Positions 35,443 through 44,467 of a DNA stretch of 45,977 nt are shown one piece after another; position 1 is the stretch's first letter; the number at the start of each line of letters is the position of its first letter. This DNA comes from Rhodospirillales bacterium (GTDB lineage Bacteria; Pseudomonadota; Alphaproteobacteria; Acetobacterales; Acetobacteraceae), in contig JAFKLG010000093.1 of the NCBI GenBank assembly GCA_017304945.1, positions 1-45,977 of the forward strand. The letters are read 5' to 3'. The position numbers and the translations under genes were made by a program. The notes beneath the pieces are model-generated. The model did not search any database and was not told where the DNA came from. It worked only from the letters and a program-made list of their open reading frames with translations.

Positions 35443-36363
35443 TCATACGGGTGCGATGAAGGCCTTCTCCGGAAACGCTTTCTCGACCACCTCCAGGAAG
35501 GCGCGCACCTTGGCGCCGATCAGGCGGCGTGAACTCTGCAATGCCCAGATCTCCACCGGCGGACCCGCATGCGGTCCCCAATGGGCAAGCCGGCCGGCCT
35601 CGATGTCCTCGGCAACGAGGAGCTTCGGCAGCAACGCCGCCCCGGCTCCCGCCAGCACGGCATCGCGGACCATCAGCAGCGAAGAGAGACGGAGGATCGG
35701 GTCCGGCCTCAGGACGATGTCACCCTCCAGTCCGGCGTTGATCCGCCAGACGGTCCCGAGCGGCGTCGCGGACAGCAGGATGGCCTTGACCGCAGCTCCG
35801 TCGCCATCTGCCCTTGGCGAGGGGCGCGGCATGCCGGGGGGCGCCACGATCAGGCGGTCGTCGTTGAGGAAGCGACGGCCGACGAGGCACTCATCAGGTG
35901 ACGGATCAATCCGGATGACCAGATCGTAGCCATCCTCGACCGGATCGACCTTGCGGTCTTCGGCGACGATCTCGAGCTGGACCTCCGGGTAGGCGAGAGC
36001 GAAGCGGGCGCCGATCCGGGGAAGCGCCACATGCGCGAAGACGACCGGCGCACTGACCCTCAGCCTGCCTTTCGGCGTCGTTGCCCCAAGGACGACCGCC
36101 TCTCCGGCCTCCACGATCTCACTCAGCAGCCCGCGCGTGCGCTCGTGAAGGGTTCGCCCTTCATCCGTCAATCGCAGGCTCTGCGAACCACGCTCGATCA
36201 GTCGCACGCCGAGGTCCTGTTCGAGTTCGGCGACCCGGCGTGACAGCGTGGCCTTTGAACGCCCGGAAACGCGGGCTGCGCGGCCGAAACCGCCATGGGC
36301 CGCGACCAGGTCGAAGTCGGACAAAGCCTGGAGATCCATCGGGGTGTTCCGTATTCGGGACAT
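35443..36363 (-). CDS. LysR-family transcriptional regulator
   Basis: A 306-residue LTTR. The HTH is in DLQALSDFDLVAAHGGFGRAARVSGRSKATLSRRVAELEQD, followed by RLIERGSQSLRLTDEG and the C-terminal effector domain (GRLRVSAPVVFAHVALPRI). The wing and first helix have the conserved F-x-x-V-A-x-H-G-G-F pattern. The start at 36363 has AGAGGGA close upstream; an in-frame ATG at 36339 also begins well. It is divergent from the NmrA-type gene, the classic LTTR arrangement, and likely controls it. The sequence has lower GC and different codon choice from most of the window. Confidence 0.92.
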   Translation of the reverse strand: MSRIRNTPMDLQALSDFDLVAAHGGFGRAARVSGRSKATLSRRVAELEQDLGVRLIERGSQSLRLTDEGRTLHERTRGLLSEIVEAGEAVVLGATTPKGRLRVSAPVVFAHVALPRIGARFALAYPEVQLEIVAEDRKVDPVEDGYDLVIRIDPSPDECLVGRRFLNDDRLIVAPPGMPRPSPRADGDGAAVKAILLSATPLGTVWRINAGLEGDIVLRPDPILRLSSLLMVRDAVLAGAGAALLPKLLVAEDIEAGRLAHWGPHAGPPVEIWALQSSRRLIGAKVRAFLEVVEKAFPEKAFIAPV

Positions 36364-36374
36364 GCGGTCCCTCT

Positions 36375-36390
36375 TTTGGCGCCTCCCAAA
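36375..36390. promoter_or_regulatory. Candidate LysR operator
   Basis: TTTGG-cgcctc-CCAAA is a perfect interrupted palindrome in the 91-bp LysR/NmrA intergenic region, just upstream of the LysR start. It fits the T-N11-A logic of LTTR sites. Confidence 0.5.
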
Positions 36391-36454
36391 CGAAAATGAA
36401 ACGCGTATCTCCACCCATGCCATCCGGCTTCCACCACCATGAGGAGATTCCGAC

Positions 36455-37333
36455 ATGACCATTCTCGTTTCAGGCAGCACGGGCACCATCGGGGCGCAGG
36501 TGCTGGCGCATCTGCAAGGCCGCAACGTCGATGTGCGGGCTCTGACGCGCTCGCCCGAGACGGCGCAGCTTCCTGCCGGCGTGACGGCCGTTCGCGGCGA
36601 TCTCGCCGACCCGGATTCAGTGCGCGCGGCCCTGCAAGGCGTCAGCACGCTGTTCCTCTTGGCCCCGAATGTCGCCGATGAACTGACCCAGGCGATGCTG
36701 ACGCTGACGGTCGCGCGCGAGGCCGGCGTCAAGGGCATCGTCTATCTCTCGGTGTTCGGCGGCGAAGCCTATGCCGACGTGCCGCATTTCGCAGGCAAGT
36801 ACACGGTCGAGCGCATGATCGAGGCGCTCGACCTGCCCGCGACGGTTCTGCGTCCCGCCTACTTCATCCAAAACGATCTTCGTCAGAAGGATCTGCTTCT
36901 GACGGCCGGCACCTATGGTCCGCCGATCGGCGCCAAGGGCATCTCGATGGTCGACATCCGCGACATCGGCGAGGCCGCCGCCATCGAGCTGGTGCGCCGT
37001 GAACAGGCACCCACGCCGCTCGGCCGCGAGACCTACGCCCTGGTTGGTCCGGACAGCCTGACCGGCGAGGGTATCGCCTCCATCTGGAGCGAAGCGCTCG
37101 GCCGTGCGATCCGGTACGGCGGCGACGATCTCGTCGTGATGGAGCAGCGCACGAAGACCATGCTGCCGGCCTGGCTCGCGCTCGACCTGCGCCTGATGTT
37201 CGCCCGCTATCAGGCGGATGGCGCGGTGGCGACCGCAGACGACATCGCGCGCCTGACCAGGCTGCTCGGTCGCGCCCCGCGCTCCTATGCCGCGTTCGCC
37301 AGGGATGCCGCCGCTCGGTGGGCGAAGGGCTGA
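36455..37333 (+). CDS. NmrA-family NAD(P)-binding protein
   Basis: A 292-residue atypical SDR. GSTGTIGAQVLAHLQ is the nucleotide motif; VDVRALTRSPETAQL and VRGDLADPDSV follow, then the HFAGKYTVERMIEALDLPAT region. The usual catalytic YxxxK is replaced by the NmrA-type pattern. Such proteins are NADPH sensors or quinone reductases (QorB-like). The start ATG at 36455 follows GAGGAG (positions 36439-36444). It is divergent from and probably controlled by the LysR gene. Confidence 0.9.
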   Translation: MTILVSGSTGTIGAQVLAHLQGRNVDVRALTRSPETAQLPAGVTAVRGDLADPDSVRAALQGVSTLFLLAPNVADELTQAMLTLTVAREAGVKGIVYLSVFGGEAYADVPHFAGKYTVERMIEALDLPATVLRPAYFIQNDLRQKDLLLTAGTYGPPIGAKGISMVDIRDIGEAAAIELVRREQAPTPLGRETYALVGPDSLTGEGIASIWSEALGRAIRYGGDDLVVMEQRTKTMLPAWLALDLRLMFARYQADGAVATADDIARLTRLLGRAPRSYAAFARDAAARWAKG

Positions 37334-37499
37334 GCTCGCATCCCTACCGTCCAATCGAGGAGGCCTGCCACGATGACGGCCCTCTCGTTTGGATGGGTCG
37401 GAGGACCGACACCGACCGGCCGAAACCGGATCGGCTGCATCCTCGCATTCGCGCCCGCACGTGCTAAGCCTCCGACCCTCGACATGGCAGGAGCAGACG

Positions 37500-38894
37500 A
37501 TGGCCGGCACACGGGACGCGGCGATTGCGCGGGCGACGGAGTATTTCGACACGGCGTTCAAGCAGCATCTGGCCGATCTCGTCGCCATCCCGAGCACGTC
37601 GCAGGATCCCGGCCATGAGGCGGACGTGCAGCGCTACCTGGACGACGCGATCCGCCCCTGGATCGAGCGCATGGGCTTCACCGTCGCCATCCACCCCAAC
37701 CCGCGCCCCGGCTTCGGCCCGATCCTGACCGCCGAACGCATCGAGGATCCGTCGCGCCCGACCGTGCTGACCTACGGCCATGGCGACACCGTGCGCGGGC
37801 TGGAGGATCAGTGGCGCCAGGGCCTGGAGCCGTGGAAGCTGATCGAGGAAGGCCCGCTCTGGTACGGCCGCGGCACCGCGGACAACAAGGGGCAGCACGC
37901 GCTGAACCTCGCGGCGCTGGAGGCGGTGCTCGCCGAACGCGGCGGCAAACTCGGCTTCAACGTCAAGCTCGTCCTCGAAACTTCCGAGGAGCGCGGGTCG
38001 CTCGGCCTGCGCGAGTTCGTGGCGGCGCGGAAGGACCAGCTCGCCGCCGACGTGCTGATCGCGAGCGACGGCCCGCGCGTGACGCCCGAGATCCCGACCA
38101 TCGCCACCGGCACGCGCGGCACGTTCCATTTCGACCTGGTGGTCTCGCTGCGGCCGGGCGGCGTGCATTCCGGCCATTGGGGCGGGCTGACCACCGATCC
38201 CGCCGTGGTGCTCACCCACGCGCTGGGCGCGATCGTCGACCGGAACGGCAAGATCCTGGTGCGCGACTGGCTGCCGGCGAACGGCGTGCCGGCCTCGGTG
38301 CGGGCGGTGCTGCAGGGCTGCCCGGTCGGCGGCGGCGGCGAATCCGCCACGATCGATGAGGCCTGGGGCGAACCCGGCCTGACCGCGGCCGAGAAGATCT
38401 ACGGCTGGAACAGCTTCATCGTGCTGGCCATGGTGTCGGGTCGGCCGGAGAACCCGGTGAACGCGGTTGCCCCGAACGCCCGCGCGCATTGCCAGATCCG
38501 CTACACGGTCGACACCGACCCGATGACGTTCGAGGCCTCGCTGCGCCGGCACCTGGACGCCGAAGGCTTCGGCCAGGTGGCGATCGAGAATGCCGGCCTG
38601 CGCATGCCGGCGAGCCGCACCGATCCCGCCGCCCCCTGGGTGCGCTGGGCGGTCGCCTCGATGGAGACGTCGCTGGGCAAGCGGGTGCAGGTGATCCCCA
38701 ACGCCTCGGGCGGGCTGCCCGGCGACGTGTTCGTGGACCATCTGGGCGTGCCGCTGGTGTGGATCCCGCACAGCTACAACGGCTGCAAGCAGCACGGGCC
38801 GGACGAGCATTTCCTGCCGTCGATCGGCCGCGAGGGGATCGCGGCGTTTGCCGGCCTGTGGTGGGACCTCGGCGAGGCGGGCACGCCGAAATAG
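37500..38894 (+). CDS. M20-family metallopeptidase / amidohydrolase
   Basis: A 464-residue zinc peptidase of the M20 (ArgE/DapE/ACY1) type. Metal and catalytic residues are visible: His94 in YGHGDTV, Asp128 in GRGTADNKGQH, Glu163-Glu164 in ETSEERGS, Asp in IASDGPR, and the distal His in QHGPDEHFLPS. Family roles include hydrolysis of dipeptides, N-acyl amino acids and carbamoyl compounds. Start at 37500 after AGGAG (37489-37493). It may be a stand-alone gene: 166 bp from the NmrA gene and convergent with phaC. The substrate is unknown. Confidence 0.92.
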   Translation: MAGTRDAAIARATEYFDTAFKQHLADLVAIPSTSQDPGHEADVQRYLDDAIRPWIERMGFTVAIHPNPRPGFGPILTAERIEDPSRPTVLTYGHGDTVRGLEDQWRQGLEPWKLIEEGPLWYGRGTADNKGQHALNLAALEAVLAERGGKLGFNVKLVLETSEERGSLGLREFVAARKDQLAADVLIASDGPRVTPEIPTIATGTRGTFHFDLVVSLRPGGVHSGHWGGLTTDPAVVLTHALGAIVDRNGKILVRDWLPANGVPASVRAVLQGCPVGGGGESATIDEAWGEPGLTAAEKIYGWNSFIVLAMVSGRPENPVNAVAPNARAHCQIRYTVDTDPMTFEASLRRHLDAEGFGQVAIENAGLRMPASRTDPAAPWVRWAVASMETSLGKRVQVIPNASGGLPGDVFVDHLGVPLVWIPHSYNGCKQHGPDEHFLPSIGREGIAAFAGLWWDLGEAGTPK

Positions 38895-38910
38895 GCCGCC
38901 CGCCCCTCGC

Positions 38911-40677
38911 CTACCGCTCGAACACGTAGCGCCCCGGTGCCGGCTCCAGCGGCGGGTACCCGCGCGCCGGCGCCCCCATCGGCGGCGGCGCGACCAGGGA
39001 GCCGGAGTGTTCGTCCAGCCACGTTCCCCAGACCGGCCACCACGACCCGTCCTGCTTCGCGGCAATCTCGGCCCATTCGTCAGGCCCGACATAGCGCTCG
39101 CCGCGAAGCTGTTCGCGGACCCGGAAGTGCCGGTGCGGGTGGCCGGGCTCGCTCACGATCCCCGCATTGTGCCCGCCCGAGGTCAGCACGAAGGTGACGT
39201 CCCCGTCGTTCAGCAGCAGCAGCTTGTAGACCGACCGCCAGGGCGCGACGTGGTCGGTCTCGGTGCCGACGATGAAGAACGGCACGCGGATATCCGCCAG
39301 TGACACCGGCCGGCCGTCCACCGCGATCCGCCCCTCGGCCAGGTCGTTATTCAGGAACATGCGCCGCAGGTATTCCGAATGCATCCGATACGGCATCCGC
39401 GTCGTGTCGGCGTTCCACGCCATCAGCTCGTTCGGCGCATCGCGCTGGCCCAGCAGGTAGCTGCGCACCAGGCGCGACCAGATCAGGTCGTTGGACCGCA
39501 GCAACTGGAACGCGCCCGCCATCTGCTTCGCGTCCAGGAACCCGTGCGCCCACATCAGGTCGTCGAGCGCCGCAAGCTGCGCCTCGGTGGTGAAGAGCTG
39601 CAGCTCTCCCGCCTCGGTGAAGTCGGTCTGCGCGGCGAACAGCGTGGCGCTCGCGAGCCGCTCATCGCCATGCCCCGCCATCGCTGCGGCGGCGACGGCG
39701 AGCAGCGTGCCGCCCAGGCAATATCCCACCGCATGCACCCGCGCCGGCCCGACGATCGCGCCGACCGCGTCCAGCGCCGCCATCACCCCCAGCCGGCGAT
39801 AGTCGTCGAACCCGGTCTCCGCCATCTCCGCGCCGGGATTGCGCCAGGAGATGCAGAACACGGTGTGCCCCTGCCCGACCAGCCAGCGGATCAGCGAGGT
39901 CTGCGCCGAGAGGTCGAGGATGTAGTACTTCATGATCCAGGCCGGTACGATCAGCACCGGCTCCGGCCGCACCGTCGGGGTCGACGGCGTGTACTGGATC
40001 AGCTCCATCAGCGCGTTGCGCGCGACCACCTGGCCGGGCGTCGCCGCAAGGTCACGGCCGAGGCGGAAGCCGCCGATCTCCGGCGGCGGCTCCGGCATCA
40101 CCTGGTGGCGGATATCGGCCGCGAGATTCGCGAGCCCGTCCAGCAGGTTGTGCCCCCCCGTCTCCCAGGTCGCCTCCAGCACCTCGGGATTGAGCCAGGG
40201 CAGGTTGGACGGCGAGGCGACGTCGAGTACCTGCCGCGTGGTGAAGGCGACGATGTCCTCATGCGGCTTGGCGACGCCGGGCAGGCCGGTGGTCGCCGCC
40301 TGCCACCACGCCTGCTGCAGCAGGAAGGCCTGCTCGATCAGCGCGAAGGGCTGGCGCTGCCACGCGGGGCTGGCGAAACGATGGTCCGACCGTGCCGGCT
40401 CGACGCAGGGGGACGGACCCAGGCCGAGCGCCGCCCACCACCAGCGCCGAGCGTGGTCGATCGCGAGGCGGGCCAGGTCCACCCGGTGATAGGGCGCGTT
40501 GGCGAGGTGCAGCGCCCAGTCGAGAAACGCAAGCGCCACCCCGCTGCCGGAGATGCCTTGAGTGAGGTGCCCCTGGGCGGCGTGGACCCGGCGGTCGAGA
40601 TCGGCGAGCGACCAGCCGCGATCCTCCTCGGCGGGTGATGCGGGCCGGGACGGGGCGGAAAGGCTGGGAACGTCCAT
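38911..40677 (-). CDS. phaC: Poly(3-hydroxyalkanoate) synthase, class I-like
   Basis: A 588-residue PHA polymerase that joins hydroxyacyl-CoA monomers on a granule. The lipase-like box GYCLGGT gives the catalytic Cys320; Asp475 is in TETDHVAPW and His503 in SGGHNAGI. An N-terminal helical domain of about 230 residues and the PHA synthase strand PVLIVPAWIMKYYILDL are as expected. I start at 40677, after AGGAG. Length fits class I (phaC alone). No phaA, phaB, phaP or phaR genes are adjacent, so it is an orphan or paralogue here. Confidence 0.88.
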   Translation of the reverse strand: MDVPSLSAPSRPASPAEEDRGWSLADLDRRVHAAQGHLTQGISGSGVALAFLDWALHLANAPYHRVDLARLAIDHARRWWWAALGLGPSPCVEPARSDHRFASPAWQRQPFALIEQAFLLQQAWWQAATTGLPGVAKPHEDIVAFTTRQVLDVASPSNLPWLNPEVLEATWETGGHNLLDGLANLAADIRHQVMPEPPPEIGGFRLGRDLAATPGQVVARNALMELIQYTPSTPTVRPEPVLIVPAWIMKYYILDLSAQTSLIRWLVGQGHTVFCISWRNPGAEMAETGFDDYRRLGVMAALDAVGAIVGPARVHAVGYCLGGTLLAVAAAAMAGHGDERLASATLFAAQTDFTEAGELQLFTTEAQLAALDDLMWAHGFLDAKQMAGAFQLLRSNDLIWSRLVRSYLLGQRDAPNELMAWNADTTRMPYRMHSEYLRRMFLNNDLAEGRIAVDGRPVSLADIRVPFFIVGTETDHVAPWRSVYKLLLLNDGDVTFVLTSGGHNAGIVSEPGHPHRHFRVREQLRGERYVGPDEWAEIAAKQDGSWWPVWGTWLDEHSGSLVAPPPMGAPARGYPPLEPAPGRYVFER

Positions 40678-40838
40678 GGGTGCTCCTCGCGCGTGGCGCG
40701 GCGGCACCCTGCACCCGATCCCTTGCCGTCGCGTTGACGTGGCTCAATCCTTCCGGCCCCGCTGCGGCGCCCTGCCCGGCACGCGGGCACCGACGGCACG
40801 GACCCACCCGGCGCGGACCCGGGCGGCCGCGCCGGCGG

Positions 40839-42206
40839 TCACCACTGCGCCAGCATGATCGCCACGGCCACCGCCATCACCGCGGTGCACAGCCAGCCCA
40901 TCGCCCGCAGCACCGGCGGCAGCACGAAGCGCCCCATGATCGCGGGCGCGTTCGCCATCACCATCATCATCGCCATCAGCGGCACCGCGACGACGCCGTT
41001 CACTACCGCCGCCCAGAACAGCGCCTTGATCGGATCGAGGCCGACGAAGTTGCCGCCGATCCCCAGCAGCGTGGCGACGGCGATGGTCGCGTAGAAGGCG
41101 CGGGCGTCGAGCGGCGTGCGGCCGAGGCCGGTGGGCCAGCCCAGCGCCTCCCCCAGCGCATAGGCGCAGGACCCGGCGAGCACCGGCACCGCCAGCATGC
41201 CGATCCCGATCACGCCGGCGGCGAACACCACGAAGGTGAAGGGGCCGGCGATCGGCCGCAGCGCTTCCGCCGCCTGGGCCGAGGTCTGGATGTCGGTGAT
41301 CCCCTGCACATGCAGCGTCGCCCCGGTGGTGACGATGATGAACAGCCCGATCAGGTTGGAGTAGCCCATCCCCACCACGGTATCGAACCGCATGCGGCTG
41401 AGTTCGGCCGGTGCCTGTTCGGGGGCCTGCAGCAGCGGATGCGCGCGCGGATCGACCCGCTCGTCCTCCGCCTCCTGCGACGACTGCCAGAAGAAGCAGT
41501 ACGGTGTGATCGTGGTCCCGAGCACCGCGACGATCGCGACGACGTAGTCTTCCTGCAGCGAGAAGGAGGGCACCAGCGTGCTCCACGCGACCTCCCGCCA
41601 GGGCACCTCGACCGCGAGCGCGGTCGCGACATAGGCGAGCAGCGACAGGGAGGTCCATTTGAGCAGGGAGACGTAGCGTTCGTAGCGCGAGAACACCTCG
41701 AGCCAGGCGCAGAGCAGCGCGAACGCCACGACCCATAGCCGCGACGGTCCGCCCACCAGCAGCGCGAACGCATCCCCCATCGCGCCCAGGTCGGCGGCGA
41801 GGTTGATCAGGTTGGCGACCAGCAGCAGCGCCACGATCACGCGCAACAGCCAGGCGGGGTAGTGGATGCGGAGATTGCCGGCGATGCCAAGCCCGGTGAC
41901 GCGGCCGATCCGGGCGCTGATCTCCTGGATCGCCGCCATCAGCGGGAAGGTGAACAGCATCACCCAGCACATCGCAAACCCGAACTGCGCGCCCGACTGC
42001 GAGTAGGTGGCGATGCCGCTCGGATCGTCGTCGGAGGCGCCGGTGATCAGCCCCGGACCGAGCCGGGACAACAGGCCGCGGCGCCGGACCGGGGTGCGGT
42101 GCACGGCGATGCGGTGCGCGAGCACCGACGGCCCCCGCCCCCGCGTCCGCACACCGCGCTTCGCCGGCCGCGGCGCGACTGCGTTCGTATCGCGATCGCG
42201 CCGCAT
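40839..42206 (-). CDS. Nramp-family divalent cation transporter, variant metal motif
   Basis: A 455-residue inner-membrane transporter of the Nramp fold, with about eleven TM segments and an Arg-rich N-terminal tail. The first helix reads GASDDDPSGIATYSQSGAQFGF, whereas classical Nramp has a DPGN motif there; the sixth helix reads TITPYCFFWQSSQ in place of the classical methionine-containing motif. These are the metal-contact positions, so the transported ion may not be Mn/Fe; an Nramp-related magnesium-type transporter is one possibility. I start at 42206. A 9-bp hairpin lies 28 nt ahead of the start in the leader. Confidence 0.85.
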   Translation of the reverse strand: MRRDRDTNAVAPRPAKRGVRTRGRGPSVLAHRIAVHRTPVRRRGLLSRLGPGLITGASDDDPSGIATYSQSGAQFGFAMCWVMLFTFPLMAAIQEISARIGRVTGLGIAGNLRIHYPAWLLRVIVALLLVANLINLAADLGAMGDAFALLVGGPSRLWVVAFALLCAWLEVFSRYERYVSLLKWTSLSLLAYVATALAVEVPWREVAWSTLVPSFSLQEDYVVAIVAVLGTTITPYCFFWQSSQEAEDERVDPRAHPLLQAPEQAPAELSRMRFDTVVGMGYSNLIGLFIIVTTGATLHVQGITDIQTSAQAAEALRPIAGPFTFVVFAAGVIGIGMLAVPVLAGSCAYALGEALGWPTGLGRTPLDARAFYATIAVATLLGIGGNFVGLDPIKALFWAAVVNGVVAVPLMAMMMVMANAPAIMGRFVLPPVLRAMGWLCTAVMAVAVAIMLAQW

Positions 42207-42699
42207 GCCTCGGTCCTCCACGGGCGCCTCTCGCCTCGCCGCGCTTCTGCGGCGAGGGACCGCGTGGGTCAAGAGCGCGGCATTGTCGCCGGCTGCCGCT
42301 CGTGAGTCCGTGCGAGTCCGGCACGGATCAGACTGTGATTCACGACCGCCTTCGCGGGGGGAGACAATCGGTTGGGGAATCGCTGGTGCTGCGTGACCCC
42401 GCCTGGGAGCGCATGCACCCCACATCATCGGTGACCAACGCAGTCGGGGCGCCTCGGGTTGTTCGGCGGAGGCGTGAAGGCGCAAGAGCGTGTGGTGTCT
42501 TCGCCGTGACGTTGGGCGAGTCCGACTTCGAGTCCCTGGCTACCGACGCACCATCGTCCGCGCACACCAGCGCGCTGCCGGGACCAGAACGGCGGGCCTG
42601 AAGATCAGGCAAGCCGTTCCCGCGGCCGGCTGACGTCCAGCTCTACCCTCAGTGCCAGTTCGCGTCGGTCCGCCAACTAGCCCCGAGGCGCGGCCGCTC
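42207..42699. promoter_or_regulatory. Gene-free region with leader hairpins ahead of the Nramp gene
   Basis: I see no gene in this 493-bp stretch. On the minus strand, it would be the leader of the transporter. It holds CCTCGCCGC (42234-42242) / GCGGCGAGG (42249-42257) with a 6-nt loop, and TCCGTGC (42307-42313) / GCACGGA (42321-42327), framed by CGTGA (42301-42305) and TCACG (42340-42344). The remainder shows no structure I can name. Confidence 0.4.
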
Positions 42700-43734
42700 C
42701 TAGTGCTTGTCGAACTTGGTGAGGTCGGTGAACGTCACATGGAGCGTGTCGAAGGATCCGGCGCTGCCCATGAGATCGGCCTTGGGGCCGCTTGCATCGT
42801 GGTCGGCCGTCATCTTCGCGAGAAGCTGCGACACGGGGATGATCTCCGGTTTCCCATGCTGTGCGATCATGGGCCCGACCGCCCCCGCGACGCTCGCCAA
42901 GGCCGTCGTCAGCGCGCTGGCCGAGTGAAGGGTCTCGTTGCCCATGGCAGCGAAGAACTTCTCGGCACCTTCGGATCCGGGGAACTTGATCGGCCCGTGC
43001 GATCCCCAGCCGTGAGCGCCGTGGTGCGACGGCCCGCCGTGATTGCCGTGGTGCGACGCCCCGCCACCGCTGACCGATCCGGCATCCTGGTCGATGAAGG
43101 TCGCATGAGCCGACCCGAGCAGGACCACATCGTCCTGGTGGGCACCGACAATCGTCACGTGCGCGTTCGGCGTCGCGAAGATGGTGTCGTGACCGCCGAC
43201 GGTGACGATATCGCTGCCGCCCCCCAGGAGGATCAGGTTGTGACCACCTCCGGCATCGATGGAGTTGTGACCGTTGCCGAGTGCGACGATGGTGTCATCC
43301 CCGTTGCCGGTCTCGACGAGCCATGAGCGGTGGGCGCTGGAACCCAGCAGCAACCGGTTATCGCCGCCGCCGGCGTCGATGGTCCCTGATCCGTGCAGAT
43401 CGAGGTAGGTCATGTTGCCGTTGCTCGAGAGCACGGTTTCATCCCGCGCGCCCGAACCGACAATCGTCGCATTCGACGCGACATTGACGACGGCGTCGTA
43501 GCCCCTCGGCAACCACGTGAATCCGTCCGTGTTCTGGACAAACTCACCATGCTGCCTGGGTCGGAGCAGGGGTGGCGGTCCATCCTGGCTGGATGCCGGA
43601 TGTAGTTCGCCTCCTTTCACTGCGTTGGTCACCGCCGCCGCAAGAACGCGAGCGAGCTGCGCATGTGCTTCGAGATCGAAGTTGAGCGTCTCTACAGAAG
43701 AGTGAGCGCCCAGAACTGTGACGGTCGACACCAT
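42700..43734 (-). CDS. Putative secreted beta-roll (RTX-like) protein with His-rich loop
   Basis: A 344-residue protein from the ATG at 43734. Residues 85-215 contain Gly/Asp/Asn-rich repeats such as ETGNGDDTIVALGNGHNSID and GGGSDIVTVGGHDTIFA, typical of calcium-binding beta rolls, though only some units keep the GGxGxDxxx form. A His/Gly loop at about 224-247 (SHHGNHGGPSHHGAHGWGSH) follows, then AAMGNETLHSA and a C-terminus DTLHVTFTDLTKFDKH. There is no N-terminal signal peptide, so type I secretion via the C-terminus is possible. A TTG 12 nt upstream is an alternative start. The His-rich loop might bind metal. Confidence 0.75.
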   Translation of the reverse strand: MVSTVTVLGAHSSVETLNFDLEAHAQLARVLAAAVTNAVKGGELHPASSQDGPPPLLRPRQHGEFVQNTDGFTWLPRGYDAVVNVASNATIVGSGARDETVLSSNGNMTYLDLHGSGTIDAGGGDNRLLLGSSAHRSWLVETGNGDDTIVALGNGHNSIDAGGGHNLILLGGGSDIVTVGGHDTIFATPNAHVTIVGAHQDDVVLLGSAHATFIDQDAGSVSGGGASHHGNHGGPSHHGAHGWGSHGPIKFPGSEGAEKFFAAMGNETLHSASALTTALASVAGAVGPMIAQHGKPEIIPVSQLLAKMTADHDASGPKADLMGSAGSFDTLHVTFTDLTKFDKH

Positions 43735-44467
43735 GGCACGTCCCAATTACGTCTGTTTGGGTAATCGATATAGTCGACTCTCAAGTCCAGCCAGTCAAAC
43801 TCAAACTCCCAATTGCAATAACAAACGGAAACGAAAATCCATCGAATTCGTTATTGCAGATTCGTGCCCGGAAGGATCAATGCGGGCCGCTTCATAGCCA
43901 CACCGATTTGAATTCCGAGTTGATGAAGGTTTTTCCCGCGTTCGCGACGCCAAGGTTTGCTGCACTGCACTCTCCAGGAATATCGCGTGAGCACGCAACT
44001 CCTTTCACTCCAACGTGATCGATCCGGCAGATAGCCAATCATGCTCGCACGAGCTGCTCACCAGTGATCTCCGTTTCGGAACTTCGCGATGCCGCTGTTC
44101 CCGTCCGAGTTCAGCGCCGGGCTCGAGGCCGACGAGCACGCCGTGGGTGCTCGACGCGACTGGCTGGTACACCAGTCCCGCGCATGGTGCGGAGATCGGG
44201 GACCGGGTCCGCCCCGCGGTGCGGATCATCCTCACGGCCGGTCAGCCCGGAGATCGCCCTCAGGCCGATCGCCTGATCGCGGCAGAACCGGAAGGAACTA
44301 CCTCGCCACCGTCACGCTTGCCGCAACCATCCTCTGGCTACGGCAAGTCTCCACAGAACCGAGAACTGTCCGACTCGCCTTTGCTCGCCGGTCAGCTCCA
44401 GCAGCTTGTTTGACTGCGTGGTTTACGCCTCCGGCGAACACCCCTCCGCCGATCACGCGCGATCGCC
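43735..44467. other. Largely gene-free, AT-richer gap with a transposase remnant
   Basis: The first 250 bp (43735-43990) are visibly lower in GC than the surroundings and carry no gene that I can support; they may hold the promoter of the beta-roll gene. The remainder includes a decayed IS5-type transposase piece, listed separately. No tRNA or known RNA is recognised. Confidence 0.6.
44222..44343 (+). pseudogene. IS5-family transposase remnant (two fragments in different frames)
   Basis: In one frame 44222-44281 reads RIILTAGQPGDRPQADRLI, matching the mid-part of IS5-type transposases (RLxLTxGQxxDxPQAxxL). In another frame 44293-44343 reads RNYLATVTLAATILWLR, matching the C-terminal end (RNFLAxVxLAAxxxWLR). 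In an intact gene these segments are more than 100 residues apart, so an internal deletion has joined them. No terminal inverted repeats were seen. Confidence 0.5.

Noticed and set aside
42340..42612. A 90-codon minus-strand gene
   Set aside because: No ribosome site, no domain, unusual Ser/Arg-rich composition in a gene-poor gap.
44015..44413. A 132-codon hypothetical gene
   Set aside because: Only a short internal part resembles a transposase; the rest is unlike any protein and another frame carries the transposase C-terminus, so it is decayed DNA.
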